Below are positions 36,050 through 48,133 of a stretch of 64,000 nt of DNA, in pieces. The stretch is from Cycas panzhihuaensis (taxonomy: Eukaryota; Cycadophyta). A program made the position numbers and the translations under genes. The notes beneath the pieces were generated by a model. The model saw nothing but the letters and a program-made list of their open reading frames with translations, was not told where the DNA came from and did not search any database. Every line of letters begins with the position of its first letter. Within the stretch, counting starts at the first letter, position 1. The stretch lies in NCBI GenBank assembly GCA_023213395.1, contig CM041465.1, positions 246,581,741 to 246,645,740 of the forward strand. The letters run 5' to 3'.

Positions 36050-36480
36050 AAATCTAATGGTGAATTTTAGGCCCCTATCATAAACTACTTGCTTAGGGAG
36101 GCTACTAGTCTATATATTTCTTTAAGGAACATTTATGTAACTTGAGATGCCTTGCATGTTATTTTGATTAGTTAGTCTATTGACTACTATAAATATTATA
36201 TCTTTACCTTCATATATTGGGAGACCTATGATGAAGTTCATGGTTATACCCTCTTATTTTTGGTTTAGGATTAGTAGGTGTTGTAATAGGCCGAAGAATA
36301 GTATTATTTTTGCCTTTTATCTTTGGCACATATTGCATTCCACCACATAATTTTTTATTATTTTTTCATACTAGGCCAAAAGAATGATCGTTTATTATTA
36401 GTATATATTTTTTTATTATGCCTATGCATCTTACTATTATCATGTCATGACAAATTTGTGGTATTTTTATGATGAATTGA
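36050..36480 (-). pseudogene. Gypsy H integrase remnant
   Basis: The minus strand has VECNMCQR in the zinc-binding region, followed about 40 residues later by MNFIIGLPIYEGKDIIFIVV and NRLT. This corresponds to the integrase block normally MDFIxGLP...VVVDRLTK; both Asp positions are Asn. Stops and frame changes confirm inactivity. Confidence 0.7.
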
Positions 36481-36749
36481 GACCCTTGTGATATATAAAT
36501 GCAATATTTATTAAAGATGATTCAATTTCTAAACTTATAATTAGGTTTATGCATTCCCACTTGTATTTTGTTGATGATACTCCTCTTAGTATTAGTTTTG
36601 GATTTCTTTAGCCTAAGTAATTTTAATACTTGGTATGGATGTTAATGATGGTTTATCATGTTTTATATATAGTATGTCTAGTACTAAATTTTATGTTTAC
36701 TTTTTATATAAAATCTTAAAATAAAATGTTTAGATTTTATGTAACTATT

Positions 36750-37040
36750 TTCTTTATTCTTCTGATAGGGTGGGTTGTTGTAGTAAATGTTTCAAGCTAC
36801 TATGGTTAGTTTTCATTATAAACTTATTACCTAGTAGATATTATTACCATTTTTCCAAAGTATGTATTATAGCTAACATATCTTTATTGTAGGTTGATAG
36901 TTTTCTTTCTTGATCATTTAGTTTTCTATTCTTAAATGCTAATGGGTGATTATTTTATGTAAGGATGGCATTGATACCTATCCTTGATGCATCACATTAT
37001 AAGACAAATAGTTTATGGAAGTTTTGGATTACTAGTGTTG
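36750..37040 (-). pseudogene. Gypsy H RNase H remnant
   Basis: The minus strand reads CDASRIGINAILT, a stop, then HPLAFKNRKLNDQERKLSTY, DMLAIIHTLEKW and NKFIMKTNHSSLKHLL. The catalytic Asp of CDAS is present; the later TDH motif is TNH. A textbook Ty3-type RNase H layout with few stops, the best-preserved domain of H. Confidence 0.8.
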
Positions 37041-37089
37041 GAACTATCATTATGGTTTTCTTAAGTGTTTCAAAGGCTTTATATGCTTT

Positions 37090-37800
37090 AACATTCTAGG
37101 TAAGTGCATCTTTCTTAAGTAGATTTATTAATAGAGTGGTGACACTAGAGCAGTTCTTAATGACATATTCAACGAACCTTATTAACACTAGGAAACCTAT
37201 GAATTTGGAAATGTTTTATGATCTAAGCTAGTTTAACATTGTTTAGATATCTGCTTTGTTTATTTTTACCTCTTATGTGGTTATGGCATATCGTTAATAC
37301 TGAAGTTATTGCTTGGCAAAGGTGCATTTGGATGTCTTTATATAAAATTCATTCTCTATAAAATGGCTAGGATTTAGAGTATATAAGGATGCCATTAAAG
37401 AATACTAGGATAAATTTTGTGAGCATTATGGTAAATACCTTGTTCATAATGACTTAAAAGGTTGTTAGGTCATTGGCAAGTCTAAAGGACATGGCTCCAA
37501 ATTCATAGTGTTCTTATTATATTCATAATGTTATTTTGTGCCAATCCTCTTATCTAATTAGAATTTAGTATTACCTTGATTGTAGATCTAGTTTGGAAAA
37601 TATTGGACATCACATAACTTGTCAACTACGTCATCAATTTGAAATATGGTGAATTTATATGTGATCATGATTTTGTTTAGAGCTCTATATTCTGCATAGA
37701 AATGAAATGATCTTTTTTTTTTTTTTTTCGTTCTTAAGACTATTAGGATATATAAGGGATTTTACTATGTATTATTATGCACATTTCTAGTAGTCATTAG
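37090..37800 (-). pseudogene. Gypsy H reverse transcriptase remnant
   Basis: The minus strand carries FSKLDLQSRYYQILI-type blocks broken by stops, then SFRLANDLTTFQVIMNKVF and FILVFFNGILIYSKS near 37.37-37.42 kb. The catalytic FFDD is FFNG. It directly precedes the RNase H, as expected for Ty3/gypsy. Confidence 0.75.
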
Positions 37801-39662
37801 ATCAAGATTTCCATTTTTGTATTCTATTTATAGTTATATCTATATTATTTTACCAAAAATTGGTTTGATTATATTTTAATGTAGTATTTCATGCCTCCAT
37901 CTAATGCAAGAGTTAAGAGTAGATCTTAAACTATTTAGTTATGGCCTTGGAGAACGTTTTGCATCTCTTGGTTAAGTGGTATTATTTCCTCTAGGTTATC
38001 CTCTATGGTTGTCTCCTAAATTACTACTTCCATGGAATATAAATGTGTTGTGAATCCTTATGTCCTTTCCTAAGTAGTTTTCTATTTTTTGAGAGTCAAT
38101 TGTTTAAGGTGGTAGTGTTTTAATTCCATTTAGGATGTATTATATTCCATCTATTTGAATTGTATAAAACCTTCTTCTAGATTACAATCGTATACACCTA
38201 AAGTTCTTAGGCATTAGGCTCTTAGAACTATGCCAATAATACATATAAAAAGTGAATAAAAATTTAAGTGTAATATGTATTCCTCCATGTTTAGTTTGAG
38301 GCCCTTAATTTCTCCATCACATTATAAGGTTCAATTTCTTAGGATTGATATGCTAAAGTTTGAGTTGCATTTGGTGTAAAGGCCCAAATGTCTTACTTCT
38401 CTAAAGTCTATAATGTTATAAGTATTCATAGAGCCAATAAGGACTATCACCTTATTTTTCATTATGTACTCTATTATTTTTAATGTGTTTGGTCATTACA
38501 CTCTTGTCATGGATGATATGGATATTTTTTGTTGGCTTGTTTTAGTTTAGTTTTATGTTGTACCTTCAATCACTTCTTTAAAATCTAATTCTACTATGTC
38601 TTCTACTCTACTTCAATTACATAGAATTTGTAAGTTTTTAGGTGATATGGTGCCTATTTTTCTTTACATTCATAACATAGCTTTTTTTCTCTTTATTATT
38701 TTCTTTCTTGACATTCTTTTAGGAATAAATGTTTTCTTGTTAGCCATGTGGTTAGGGTAAAGTGATAAGTTGATTACTTACTTTAATTGTAGAATAATTT
38801 AAAGTGGTTAATGGGTAGCCTTTAAGATAACTTATGCCCTATTAAAATAATATTCTAAAATAAAAATTTTTAAAAGTATACTCTACTAAATAGTATGAGT
38901 GTAATTTATCTATTTCTAAAGTTTAAAGTTATTGAAAAATTAAATTATTGGATGGGATACTTATTTGTAAACCTTTTCTTCTATGATGATGGCTTGAGGG
39001 TTACACTCAATCAGCCTTTTAACTACCCTAATTACCTTTAATCAACATGAAAATTAAAATTAAGGTAGATAAGGGCCTCTAATTTAATGTCAACTTTTCA
39101 TTAGTGGATTTTCATGGTACCTTACATGGATAGCTTGAATATAATAGAGATCATGTATATCACATCGAGAAAATGTGGATAATTAGACCATTTTCTTATT
39201 GTCTTTTTTATAATTTCTCCTTATTAACATTGTTGCATCTATTCTAAATCCATGACATGTACACAATTTTTAAAATAGAGAATAAAACCCCCAAAATTTT
39301 CATAGATGGCATCAACATTTTACAATATTCTATAGCTTTGTATGGTCTATATAGTCCATAAAAATTTGTGGTTTTTTACTAAAAAGGGAACGTTTTAATA
39401 AGAACTATGTGGTAAAATCTCATTGCAATTTATTCATAATATTTTTTATGGTAAGCATTTAAAGTGATGTAGACCTCCAACATTTGACGATGTCATGTGG
39501 ACTCCATGGTTTTTAAATAACTATAATCTTTTTCTCAAATGGTTAGCATTATATTAAAAATTTTGTGCTAAAATTTTGCCACAACATCATTAACAACTTG
39601 TATGTAGCATGTGATTGAACTATTATGAATTAATTAAAAAATACTAATAGTCTAACACCACT

Positions 39663-39892
39663 TGTAATGTTCTAATGAGAATGTTATTGAATCAAGTATT
39701 GAAGACCTTATCTTTAAGAGCGTAGGCAAAATGTTGAGTCATCTTTAAGAAGAATGAGATGGAAAATAGATGATTTAATCTTTCCTCCATGTATCTATTT
39801 ATATTATACTACAAACTTCTATCCAATAATGATATTATTATTATATGGCTAACTTTATTAAGATGTTTTTGGTTATAATTAGAATTGCAACA
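39663..39892 (-). repeat. 5' LTR of element H
   Basis: About 230 bp, on the minus strand TGTTGCAATTCTAATT...; its inner end adjoins the primer site at 39650-39660. Confidence 0.65.
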
Positions 39893-42800
39893 TACAAAGA
39901 GTTTACTTTTCAAGATGAAAAGTTTAAAGCTTGAAGTTTGATCTCCATGTCACTCTTCCCTCACTCCCATATGCCAAGGTGAACAAACTGAGTTATGATC
40001 AAGTGAAATTATGTCTTTTATGACTTTTATAGGGTGTCTAACATTACCATGGAATTTGAACTTCCCATCACTAGTTAGCATAAAATGACCTAATTTCTTA
40101 AACACTCTCTCATACTTGTGTTTAAAGTTTAAGTATGTAAACCATGGGTCATGGATTTTTTTTACTCCTAGTTTTCTTTGGTTTGAAAAGCTCGGGTTTG
40201 GTCTTTTTATGAAAGTAATCTATTACTTATTCTACATATCATTAAAAGGGTAGGCTTATGATCTTATTTTTATTTAATTCAAGCTTATTAAAATCCATAC
40301 ATGTGACTTAAGAGGCATTAATGAGTTCTTTACTTAATCATCTTCACAAGGAGGCTCTCTTAGCTAATTATTCCTAAGAGAAAGATGTCAATATTTGGGA
40401 TAATTTAAACTACCCCTTGGTTTAAGTATATATTTCATATTTCCTTTTAGTTCAAGAGTATCTAAAATCACTATTGTTTCCTTTTATTCTCTACATTAGG
40501 TATGAAATAAGAGAGTCCTATGCCAATTATAATATAGTGTAGTATTAAGTGTAAATCTTATATGTTTAACTTCTTCTAAATAAAAGATACCAATCTTTCA
40601 AATATGATGTCCTTCCCTTTTAACTATGCATTTTCAATAAGTATTAGATATACTTATCGTATACTAACTAGTAAAATGGATTAATGAGAATTATTATTAA
40701 CTTTTGTAGCCACCCTATTTTTAATTATATAATTTGCAAATACATTAGAGCTACCTTATAGGTTCTTCATTTCTATATGAAGCTCTTCAAAGTAGTCCTT
40801 TAATGTCATTGGTTATAACTTATGATTCTAAGGTAGTTTAATCTTATAATTAGGCCTTTGTTGATTTTAAACAATAGGTGGTGACACACGCTTAAAGATG
40901 AAAGGTAATGGAGTCTTAAGACTAATTAGCTTACATTTCTAAGAGCTTATGATCATGATTAATTTAGGCTTTGGTGAATATAAGTTGTTCATAATTGGAT
41001 ATGTCCTGCCTATATTATACAAAGATATATTATTATTCTAAATTACTTTTGCCTTCCCTTTTGGGACATGATTTTCCCCCTTAAATCATACCCTTTATTT
41101 ATTAAAGCAAACAAGTTCTTTATATCTTGCTTAGTCATTAGTTTATTTCCTTTCTCTTACTTTATTTTGGATATTAAATGAATTTCCTTAATTCTATGGT
41201 TTTAGTCATTACAATGGAAAAAGTATTTAACATGAAGTAATATACATAACTTGTTATTTTATAGGTACATTACATATCATAATGGATATAAATATAGCCC
41301 TTCAATTTTTTAGACAAATTAACTTACATTTGAGCTCTTATATTGTATATATAAAGAAAAGGTCTAGGAGATTGAACACATATATAACTTCTAACTAACT
41401 TTATAAGTTCTTACAAGCAACATTAATAGTAGAAGGAAAATCATTAGAATTTGATAGATGTAGGACCACAAAATGATCTAGGTTTATTCCTTTGAAAAGA
41501 TTGGATTATATCTATTACATCCTATAAGATTTCTTTTATAGGTTGGTGGGCTTGTCTTGAATACATCCTTAAAGACTTTTGGAGATTTAGACATACACGA
41601 GTAAAATCTCTTTACCTAAGCACCTTATAGTGAGCATGTTCTGACGAAAGAATTCTCATTTGCCTTTAAACCATCACTTTAATACAAACTACAAATGAGG
41701 ATGCCATGTCATATATATAATCAAAGTATGAGATTATGTTTCCAACAAAGCAATACTTATCTCAAGGTGGTCTAAAATAACATCATGTTTATTTAGAGTT
41801 GCAACTTACCTCAGTGTGCACGTCTAGGACAAATATGTTAGCTTGTTTAGATGCCATTACTTCCTTATGGATTTTGTGTTGCGTCTTAATTTATGTGAAT
41901 AATATTCTCAAGAGTTGCTTTCAATACTATTTAAATAATGCTCTTGGAACCATGGTCTAGTTGTAATGGCAAGGTCAATCATCTTTAAATAATAATGTTT
42001 GCCACTTATGGCTATGATTAACTAGCCTAATGGAAAGGACTGGAATGTGGGCATCGTGGCCAAAGGGCAATAACCTTACCATGGTACTTTCGTATCACCT
42101 TCCTCTAATTCTTAATATGACTTAATTTATTAATTAAAACATTTATACGTAATGACCATATTAAACACTTCAGAATAATTTACACATCATTATCCATTTT
42201 CATATTTTCTCTTATAGTAATTAGTCTTTGAAACTTATCATAAATCTTGATATAATTATTAGCATTAAGGATGTGATTAAAGAATTAGGTTTAAAATACA
42301 ATGAAATATGTGGTGTGATTAAAGAGAATGACATGATAACTTGGAATTAAGAAGAAGCACCCTATGAAGGTGCTTATAGTGAAATGGAAAAATCTCAGAC
42401 ATGAACTAGTGTATCTAAGGAGAGAGCAATGATAATTAGGTTTAGGTAATAAGAATGGAGTACAATGCCTTTATAAAAGAGATCATATGATTAATTGAAA
42501 TTGAATAATAGTCAATATATTATTTTTGTTATTCATAAAATAAATATACCATTTCATTATTGAATTGTAATTAATTTTTGAATGCATGAGATTAACCCAA
42601 ATCATGGCCGATTAGGGGCAACAAAGGTGCTAAAGGTCATTACTCTCCATTAGGTGTATAAACTAGGGGGTGGTTCTCGGGGGTGGGGAGTGGGTAAGGC
42701 TTATAAAATCAACATTATACAAGTGATCTTATATAATGTACCTTATGACTTTTCAACTATTAAAAGAGCCCCACTTCGTGAGAATAGTTCATTTATAATT

Positions 42801-43250
42801 GTTTTTATGGATGTGGATGAAGAAGACACAAAATAAAATAAAAAAGTTACAACAAGCATTAAATGAAAGAAATTGTAATGTAAATTTGTATAATCTATTG
42901 TATTGACAACAAAGATAGAAGATAAATGAGAGAGTTATTATCTATACACCCCACTTGTTACGAAGATGGAAAATATAATAATCATTACAAGAATGGACAA
43001 CATGGAATATAAAAAATAAACAATGGAAAAAAAATATCCATACATGAGTGTGAAGTTATGATCTTCACTAACAAAGTAATGCCTACATGGCATAATCCTT
43101 TTTTTTCCCCTCTTTTGTACATCTAAGCTTCACCCCAATCTAAGTTTGTAAGGTTTAAGCTCACTAAATGCTTTATCTAGAATACTTTCTCAAATCAATA
43201 AATGTGTTCCCCATAAGAAAAAAACAATGGAGAAATTGGGGCGTGAGATT
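39893..43250. other. AT-rich interval with one unexplained reading frame
   Basis: No recognised gene or element boundary. The minus strand at about 40170-39960 is open for more than 60 codons (HDPWFTYLNFKHKYERVFKK ... SLDHNSVCSPWHMGV) with a protein-like composition that I do not recognise. The rest is low-complexity AT-rich DNA; parts may belong to LINE G, interrupted by H. The open stretch at 42654-42836 (plus) has no recognisable features. Confidence 0.4.
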
Positions 43251-43275
43251 GTGGGGTCGGACCATAGACAGACGA

Positions 43276-43301
43276 TAATAATAATAATAATAATAATAAA
43301 G
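43276..43301 (+). repeat. (TAA)n microsatellite
   Basis: About eight consecutive AAT/TAA units lying roughly 170 bp upstream of the host gene start codon. Confidence 0.9.
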
Positions 43302-43353
43302 GTAACAATAACGTCCTTCCCTCGCATATATTATGCTATTTAAATTCAAATGC

Positions 43354-43369
43354 AAGATATATATATATA
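43354..43369 (+). promoter_or_regulatory. Putative TATA box of the host gene
   Basis: GATATATATATATAG precedes a G-rich leader. A transcription start about 30 nt downstream would give a 5' UTR of roughly 70-80 nt before the ATG at 43469. Placement is by inference. Confidence 0.45.
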
Positions 43370-43468
43370 GGAGGGGTAAAGGAGTACCGGGGTGAAGGTA
43401 GCCGTTGGGAGGGTTTGAGGGTGGGAGACACAGCACCAGGGCAGGCAGGGTGGGCGAAGGGTCGAACC

Positions 43469-43668
43469 ATGGCGAAGGCAATGGGTGATGATCAATCTGC
43501 CCCCAGGGTCTCCAGATTCTCATCACGCATTGATTCCGACGAGAACCTTAATCCCAACCTCCACAGTGAGACAGAAGAAGAAGATTTGTCTTCCACTAAC
43601 TCCTCTGATGATTCGACTGCAGATGCGTCCTCCCGGCTTTCCAAGCTCTCCATTAAAAAATCCGACGA
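43469..43668 (+). CDS. Host gene exon 1 (acidic, Ser-rich N-terminus)
   Basis: ATG at 43469 lies in the good plant context AACCATGGCG. The exon encodes MAKAMGDDQSAPRVSRFSSR and then an Asp/Glu/Ser-rich stretch (ETEEEDLSSTNSSDDSTAD), ending SKLSIKKSD. It stops at a strong donor GA|GTGAGT (43669), leaving two bases of a split codon that exon 2 completes in frame. Base composition is clearly higher in GC than the surrounding repeats. No signal peptide or membrane segment. Acidic Ser-rich N-termini are common in plant nuclear proteins. The combined exons loosely recall the N-terminus of plant SAP-domain CCCH zinc-finger proteins, but no folded domain lies in this part, so I do not name it. Confidence 0.65.
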
Positions 43669-44051
43669 GTGAGTACTTTTATTTCGTTACATTGCTCTGT
43701 TTTTATTGCCTCGGATGGGTTGTTATTTGGCTGGCCGGGTTTCGATCCGGATCATTCCCTATAAATTTCAGAGGGTCTGACCGAATGTAGTTAAGTGTTT
43801 CTTGATTCCCAAAATAAGAACGGTATCATGGCATTTTCCGTGTTGTGCTTATATAATTCATCAATTGATTGATAGCTTAGTTTGGCTGTTTATATATGTA
43901 TTGTTTTTTGTCTTCTATTTATTTATTTATTTGTTTAAAGGTTTTCCTGACGTGTAGCGTTTTGTGTGTTTGTTTAATAGTTTAGTCTGCCTGTAAGATT
44001 TTTTATTATTTTTTGTTGATCTGGATAAAATGTGTGTGTTGGATACAACAG
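43669..44051 (+). other. Intron 1 of the host gene
   Basis: 383 bp, GTGAGTAC...TTGGATACAACAG, T-rich, with canonical GT-AG ends. Splicing keeps the frame open across the join (GA|C). Confidence 0.6.
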
Positions 44052-44164
44052 CGAAGAAGGCAGTGAGTCGAGCGATGGCGATTTGGAAGATCAGGATGCT
44101 CAGATACCTGCTTTGAATGAGAAGGACGAGAAATCTTATGCTGAAATTGAGACGCTTATAGAAG
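44052..44164 (+). CDS. Host gene exon 2
   Basis: 113 nt, no stop in the required frame. Continues the acidic region (EEGSESSDGDLEDQDAQIP) and ends NEKDEKSYAEIETLIE plus one base before a donor G|GTTGGT. The final part looks like a helix and resembles, from memory, the segment just before the SAP motif of plant CCCH-zinc-finger/SAP proteins; this is weak. The next exon was not found between 44.2 and 64 kb, so either the following intron exceeds 19 kb or the gene is truncated. Confidence 0.6.
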
Positions 44165-45545
44165 GTTGGTTTTGTTTTGTTTTGCGCAAGGGAGTTTGAC
44201 TGGCAGTAGAGCTGGACTTTATTTTTTTTTTTTACAATTTCTTTCAAATGTCTCCTGTATTGGATGCAATGTTAGCAGTGGTAAAATTTAAAAACTATGA
44301 TATTTTCTAGATTGTTTTCAAAATAGAATTAGAAATATTTACCGAGGCTGAGAGGGTACAAGCCCTTAAGGGCAGGGCATCCCCTGCTTTCCAATTGTAC
44401 CGTCGCAAAGCAATATCCAGCCTCGTAAGGGCTTCTAACATTACAAAACAATAAAAATGACTTTCCTTAACGGTCATATTCGTGATAATGAAAGCAATTG
44501 TCTGGACAAGTTTAAGTGGCTACCCTAAACTTTTGTTTGCCTGTTATTCTTCTGCATCCCTTCTAATAGTTCAGACTTGAAGAATTGAAGGATGCGGTTT
44601 GCGTGTAATTAAGTTGCGTTCACTTAGCGTATCTGTTTAGGGCCGAACAACCGAAATAAATTTTATATTTCGAGAGCAAAACTAATAACGATAAACGAGA
44701 TGCCTTTATTGGGAATATTTAATAGGTCTCTGTGTTTTGTATGTATTTGATTGCCTAGTCATGGTGGACTTTGGCTAGTCATGGTGCACTTTACCCATAG
44801 TGGACTGTGGCTGGTCACGGTGCATCTCGGCTGTTGACCTTTCTGGGCCGGGAGGTACCTTTCTTTATAGAAAGCTACTTCTTGTGAAGGAAGCTCAGCG
44901 TCATTTCGTTAGTGTATTTTGTACAATATACTATTTCCCTAGCCGCATGGGTTCTTTGTCGCTCATCTATCGTACCTGCATTTATCACATCCACATTTTA
45001 TACTTTCACGCCCATATTTTAGCATTCCTCAAATGCACCAGCATTCAATGCACTTGCACCAGCATTCAATGCACTTGCGCCCTGCTGTAGTTTTGCACCA
45101 TAGGTGCCTAAATAGTATGCAATGCAACTTTCATTTACGTCATATGATATGGAAAGCTTACTATATGATATTGTATTGAATATTTGAAGTAGCTAGAAAC
45201 GTTGGACTAGAGTGAATATAGATATAATATTCTTTAAAATTTTTGGGTATTGGGTTACGAGAAAAGTAAGGTTTTCAAGAAATACACACAAAAAAGACGG
45301 ATATTTTAGACACATCAAGATTCAAATTTGGAATCAATTTGAAATATTTCAAATCTAACTTTTAATGAACTAAATTAAAATCACAATTTATCAACATTCA
45401 CATAACACAAAATTTTATAAATAACAGAAAATGAGATTGGCAATGAAAATCTTATGATTGTATTCATGTTTTCTCGTTAAAGGCAACTTTGGTGTCAACG
45501 ACATTTTTTATCTTCAAAATTATATAGAGGATCATGCAAAGCAAT
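44165..45545. other. Intronic or intergenic DNA downstream of exon 2
   Basis: No exon recognised. Small structures: CGAGGCTG/CAGCCTCG inverted repeat near 44343-44426; three imperfect repeats of 'GTGGACTKTGGCTGGTCA' type at 44.76-44.83 kb; a tandem 21-bp unit GCACCAGCATTCAATGCACTT at about 45040-45080. Confidence 0.45.
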
Positions 45546-45554
45546 ATGAGGAGG

Positions 45555-45848
45555 GCCTCATGGGGCTGGGTGGATTGGTAAGATGTGGCGATTATCAAGG
45601 AGAGACCCAGGTTCAAAACTCATGAATGCAAGTCACTTCACAGGGAAGTAGTCTGACCGGCGTCTGCTGCTGCAAAGAAAGTAGTTCGACTAAAGTTCGT
45701 TGAGTGTGCGCCAGCTGTACGATGGCGGTATGAACTCCAAGCGTAGCCAGTACAAAGGCAGTACAAAAACCTAGATCCCGAGAGTTCCTCTTATTTCGGA
45801 ACTTTGTACCAAGGGTGGCTAGAGGTTCTCTAGATATCAAAAAAAAAA
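45555..45848 (+). mobile_element. tRNA-derived SINE with 9-bp target-site duplication
   Basis: About 294 bp flanked by a perfect duplication ATGAGGAGG (45546-45554 and 45849-45857). The 5' part is tRNA-like, with an A-box region GGGCTGGGTGGATTGGTAAG and a consensus B box GTTCAAAAC (45611-45619) spaced as in pol III promoters. The 3' end is an A-run of about 11-12. SINEs are non-coding RNA elements mobilised by LINE machinery, and LINE remnants lie nearby. The family is not identified. The short open frames inside it are accidental. Confidence 0.75.
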
Positions 45849-46199
45849 ATGAGGAGGATCATTGTCTTTAGGATCATCTAGTGGTAGAATTGGTGGGTCT
45901 AGGGCAACTAACACATTTTTTTAGAGCTAACTCTTGCTTTTCAGGACTCACATTTCATAAATATGAAGTCCCTTGTGTATCTTATTTCTTGTTTAAGATA
46001 AAAGGCAACAATTTGTGTGTATATACACTAGATGTTCAAACCTTTTTAAATCCAACTTGTTTTTTTTCATTTAGTGGATTAATCCATAGTTGATTTAATT
46101 CTTTTCAATTGTTGAGTTTTCCATATGTGAATGAACATGCATGGCAAATGATTGGAGAACCATAATAATTCCATCATTTGTTATGATATATTTTAGCTT

Positions 46200-47830
46200 T
46201 GTTTTTCAATGATTGTAGATTTTTTTATTTCCATAACGAATGGACATAGAAGGCATCTTCATAACAATGTCTTAATTCATCTCTCCAACCCATTCTTTGT
46301 CTTCTTAAATAAACTTATTAGGTTATCCAAGATGTACCTACCCTAGACAAAAACCTAGTTAAGTCTAGGTGAATAATGTTTAGAAGGTTATGTATGATTT
46401 GTGGGGTAAAATACCTAGCAAGGATTTTATAGGAGAAAATGTGTAGTATGATGGCCTCTAATGGGTAATAAGTTTTGGTTCTACAACAATGAGGATTAGT
46501 TTGATGTTACCATGGTTGCTTTTATGGTCTAAAGTGCTTATGGCTAAAGCCTCTTTATAAACATTGAGAAGGATAAGGCTAGTAGAGTCGTCGGTTGCTC
46601 TTTGGATCTCATAGGGGAAGCCATATGTTTTAGGAGATATTTCATTATCCATCTCATTCAAGGCCAAAGAGAGCTTATCTGGGGATTAGGGCCATGATAC
46701 TCATTCTTGTGGAATATAATAATCTTATGGGGAACACATTCTATGCAAATTAGGAGGGCATCTAGGGCCTCATCATTGTGCTCTTGGGCTTGAAACACTT
46801 TGTAGCAGTGGGCAATAGATTCATTTATAATTTTAGGTTGAGAGGTGGCTCTAATTGAATTAATTTTAAGTGTCAAAATGCTTTTTGTGTATTGCCTTTT
46901 CCCAAAAGCTTGGGAAAAAGACTTGGAGTATTGATCTCCCTCTTTAATCGAGTGTAACCTACCTCAAATTTGAGTATGTTTAGCCCTTTTGAGGTTAGGT
47001 CTCCTCTAATTGTGAACCAATTTGTTAACTCTTGTTTGTAAAACTTCATCATTATGTTGGTTGGTTGATATTAGACTTTTAGAAATTTCATATTTGACTT
47101 TTTCTAAATATTGGCAACTTGTCTACCATATGCTTTATGAGACAAGGTCATTCTACTCATTCACATCTAACCATTTCCTAATACTGGCAACTTGTCTACC
47201 GTACTCTTTAGAAACAAGGTTCTGCTCATTATTGTTGGACTATGGCTGGTTCACTTGCCGAGGAGTCCTCTTCCTAAATCACCCGCGGGCTTTTGGTGTA
47301 ACAGCAAGTCATAAGCAGTATCAGAGTGACGGACAAAGCCCCTTTCCCTAATGGGGTCTCCATGCACCCCCAATTCAGGTGGAATTATAACACAGATGAT
47401 ATGTGCTATGGCGGCCTTCTCGTCACGGGGGAGTGTTGGACTATGGCTGGTTCACTTGCCGAGGAGTCCTCTTCCCAAACCACCCGCGGGCTTTTGGTGT
47501 AATGGCAAGTCACAATTACTTCCTCCCACTATGTGATTTGCCTAGTGGGTCCCAAGGGTTGAGGACTAAGGTACCAAACTTGCTAATTACTCTAGAGCCA
47601 AATTGGAAAGCTTAGGTGGGAAACATTGAGTTTGAATACTATTCTAATAGGCTTCTCTATTCTCCTCCCCCCATGTGATAACAAGCTTGATTGGGTGGTG
47701 ATCAAACAATGCAACATTTTTTATAAGTTGGATTAAATATCCATTGAGAGCATTGACTCTAAAACTTGAGTCATCAGATATACATGGCCTAAGTTTTAGA
47801 GTCAAATGACCTATTGGTGCTCATAGGTCT
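46200..47830 (-). mobile_element. LINE J remnant (L1 type), interrupted by a TRIM
   Basis: Minus strand from right to left: an endonuclease-like segment near 47.7 kb (FDHHPIKLVITWGEE), the TRIM insertion, a linker region, then RT blocks ISPKTYGFPYEIQRAT and ILLNVYKEAL at 46667-46458 (consensus APGPDGF...YK) and a further block near 46.3 kb (FSYKILARYF). Heavily mutated; ends approximate. Related to but distinct from LINE G. Confidence 0.55.
47233..47514 (+). mobile_element. TRIM/SMART-like miniature LTR retrotransposon (282 bp)
   Basis: Two 81-bp terminal repeats (47233-47313 and 47434-47514), TGTTGGACTATGGCTGG...GCAAGTCACA (the left copy ends ATA), differ at only about 7 positions. A primer-site-like CAGTATCAGAGTG (47316-47328, core GTATCAGAG) lies just inside the left LTR, and a purine tract ACGGGGGAG (47425-47433) lies just before the right one. 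Flanks ATTAT and ATTAC fit a target duplication with one transition. No coding capacity in the 120-bp interior; it depends on other elements. Size and layout match the TRIM/SMART class. Confidence 0.75.
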
Positions 47831-47834
47831 AACT

Positions 47835-48133
47835 TTGAAGTTGTGAAACAAAGGTTACAAAGGAAGAGAGCCTTTTGCATTTTTGCGAATGACCTAGCGA
47901 GTGGGACCCTTTAGACATCAAATTGTGAAGCTGCAAAAACAAAGAATGCGAGTAATAGGCTCCTCACAATTTTGTAAATGGATCATTGAGCGGGATTAGA
48001 GTAATTAAGTTACAAAGTGGCGAAGTGATGTCCTAGGTGACGAGTCTTTTGCAAATTCGCACATGTCAACGTGGATCGAGTTGCGAAATAAGACTTAAGA
48101 AAGGAAATTCTTCGCAACTTTACAAGTGGGCCA
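47835..48133 (+). repeat. Degenerate repeat array, left of E
   Basis: Repeats of a loose unit (TTTGCAA-like, then TTTTACAAATGGRCCAYTGAG, then AATTGTGAAG and GCAAAACAAAG). The segment 47963-48133 is recognisably repeated after E at about 55486-55645, so E sits inside a tandem array of at least two long copies. Confidence 0.6.

Larger units (their letters stand above)
35734..39892 (-). mobile_element. Ty3/gypsy retrotransposon H
   Basis: Minus-strand element of about 4.2 kb with short LTRs (about 230 bp) at both ends and pol order RT, RNase H, integrase, as in Ty3/gypsy. A zinc-knuckle-like CYECKEK is readable near 38.66 kb. The primer site on the minus strand is TGGTGTTAGAC (39660-39650), a mutated Met-tRNA site 2 nt from the LTR. 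All frames have stops. No clear target-site duplication; the left end is approximate. Confidence 0.75.

Noticed and set aside
43173-43526. Minus-strand open frame overlapping host exon 1
   Set aside because: Includes translation of the TAA microsatellite as a Tyr run; it is antisense to a better supported exon.
47022-47615. Open frames over the TRIM and flanks
   Set aside because: The shared peptide (GLWLVHLPRS-type) comes from the duplicated 81-bp LTR, not from a gene.
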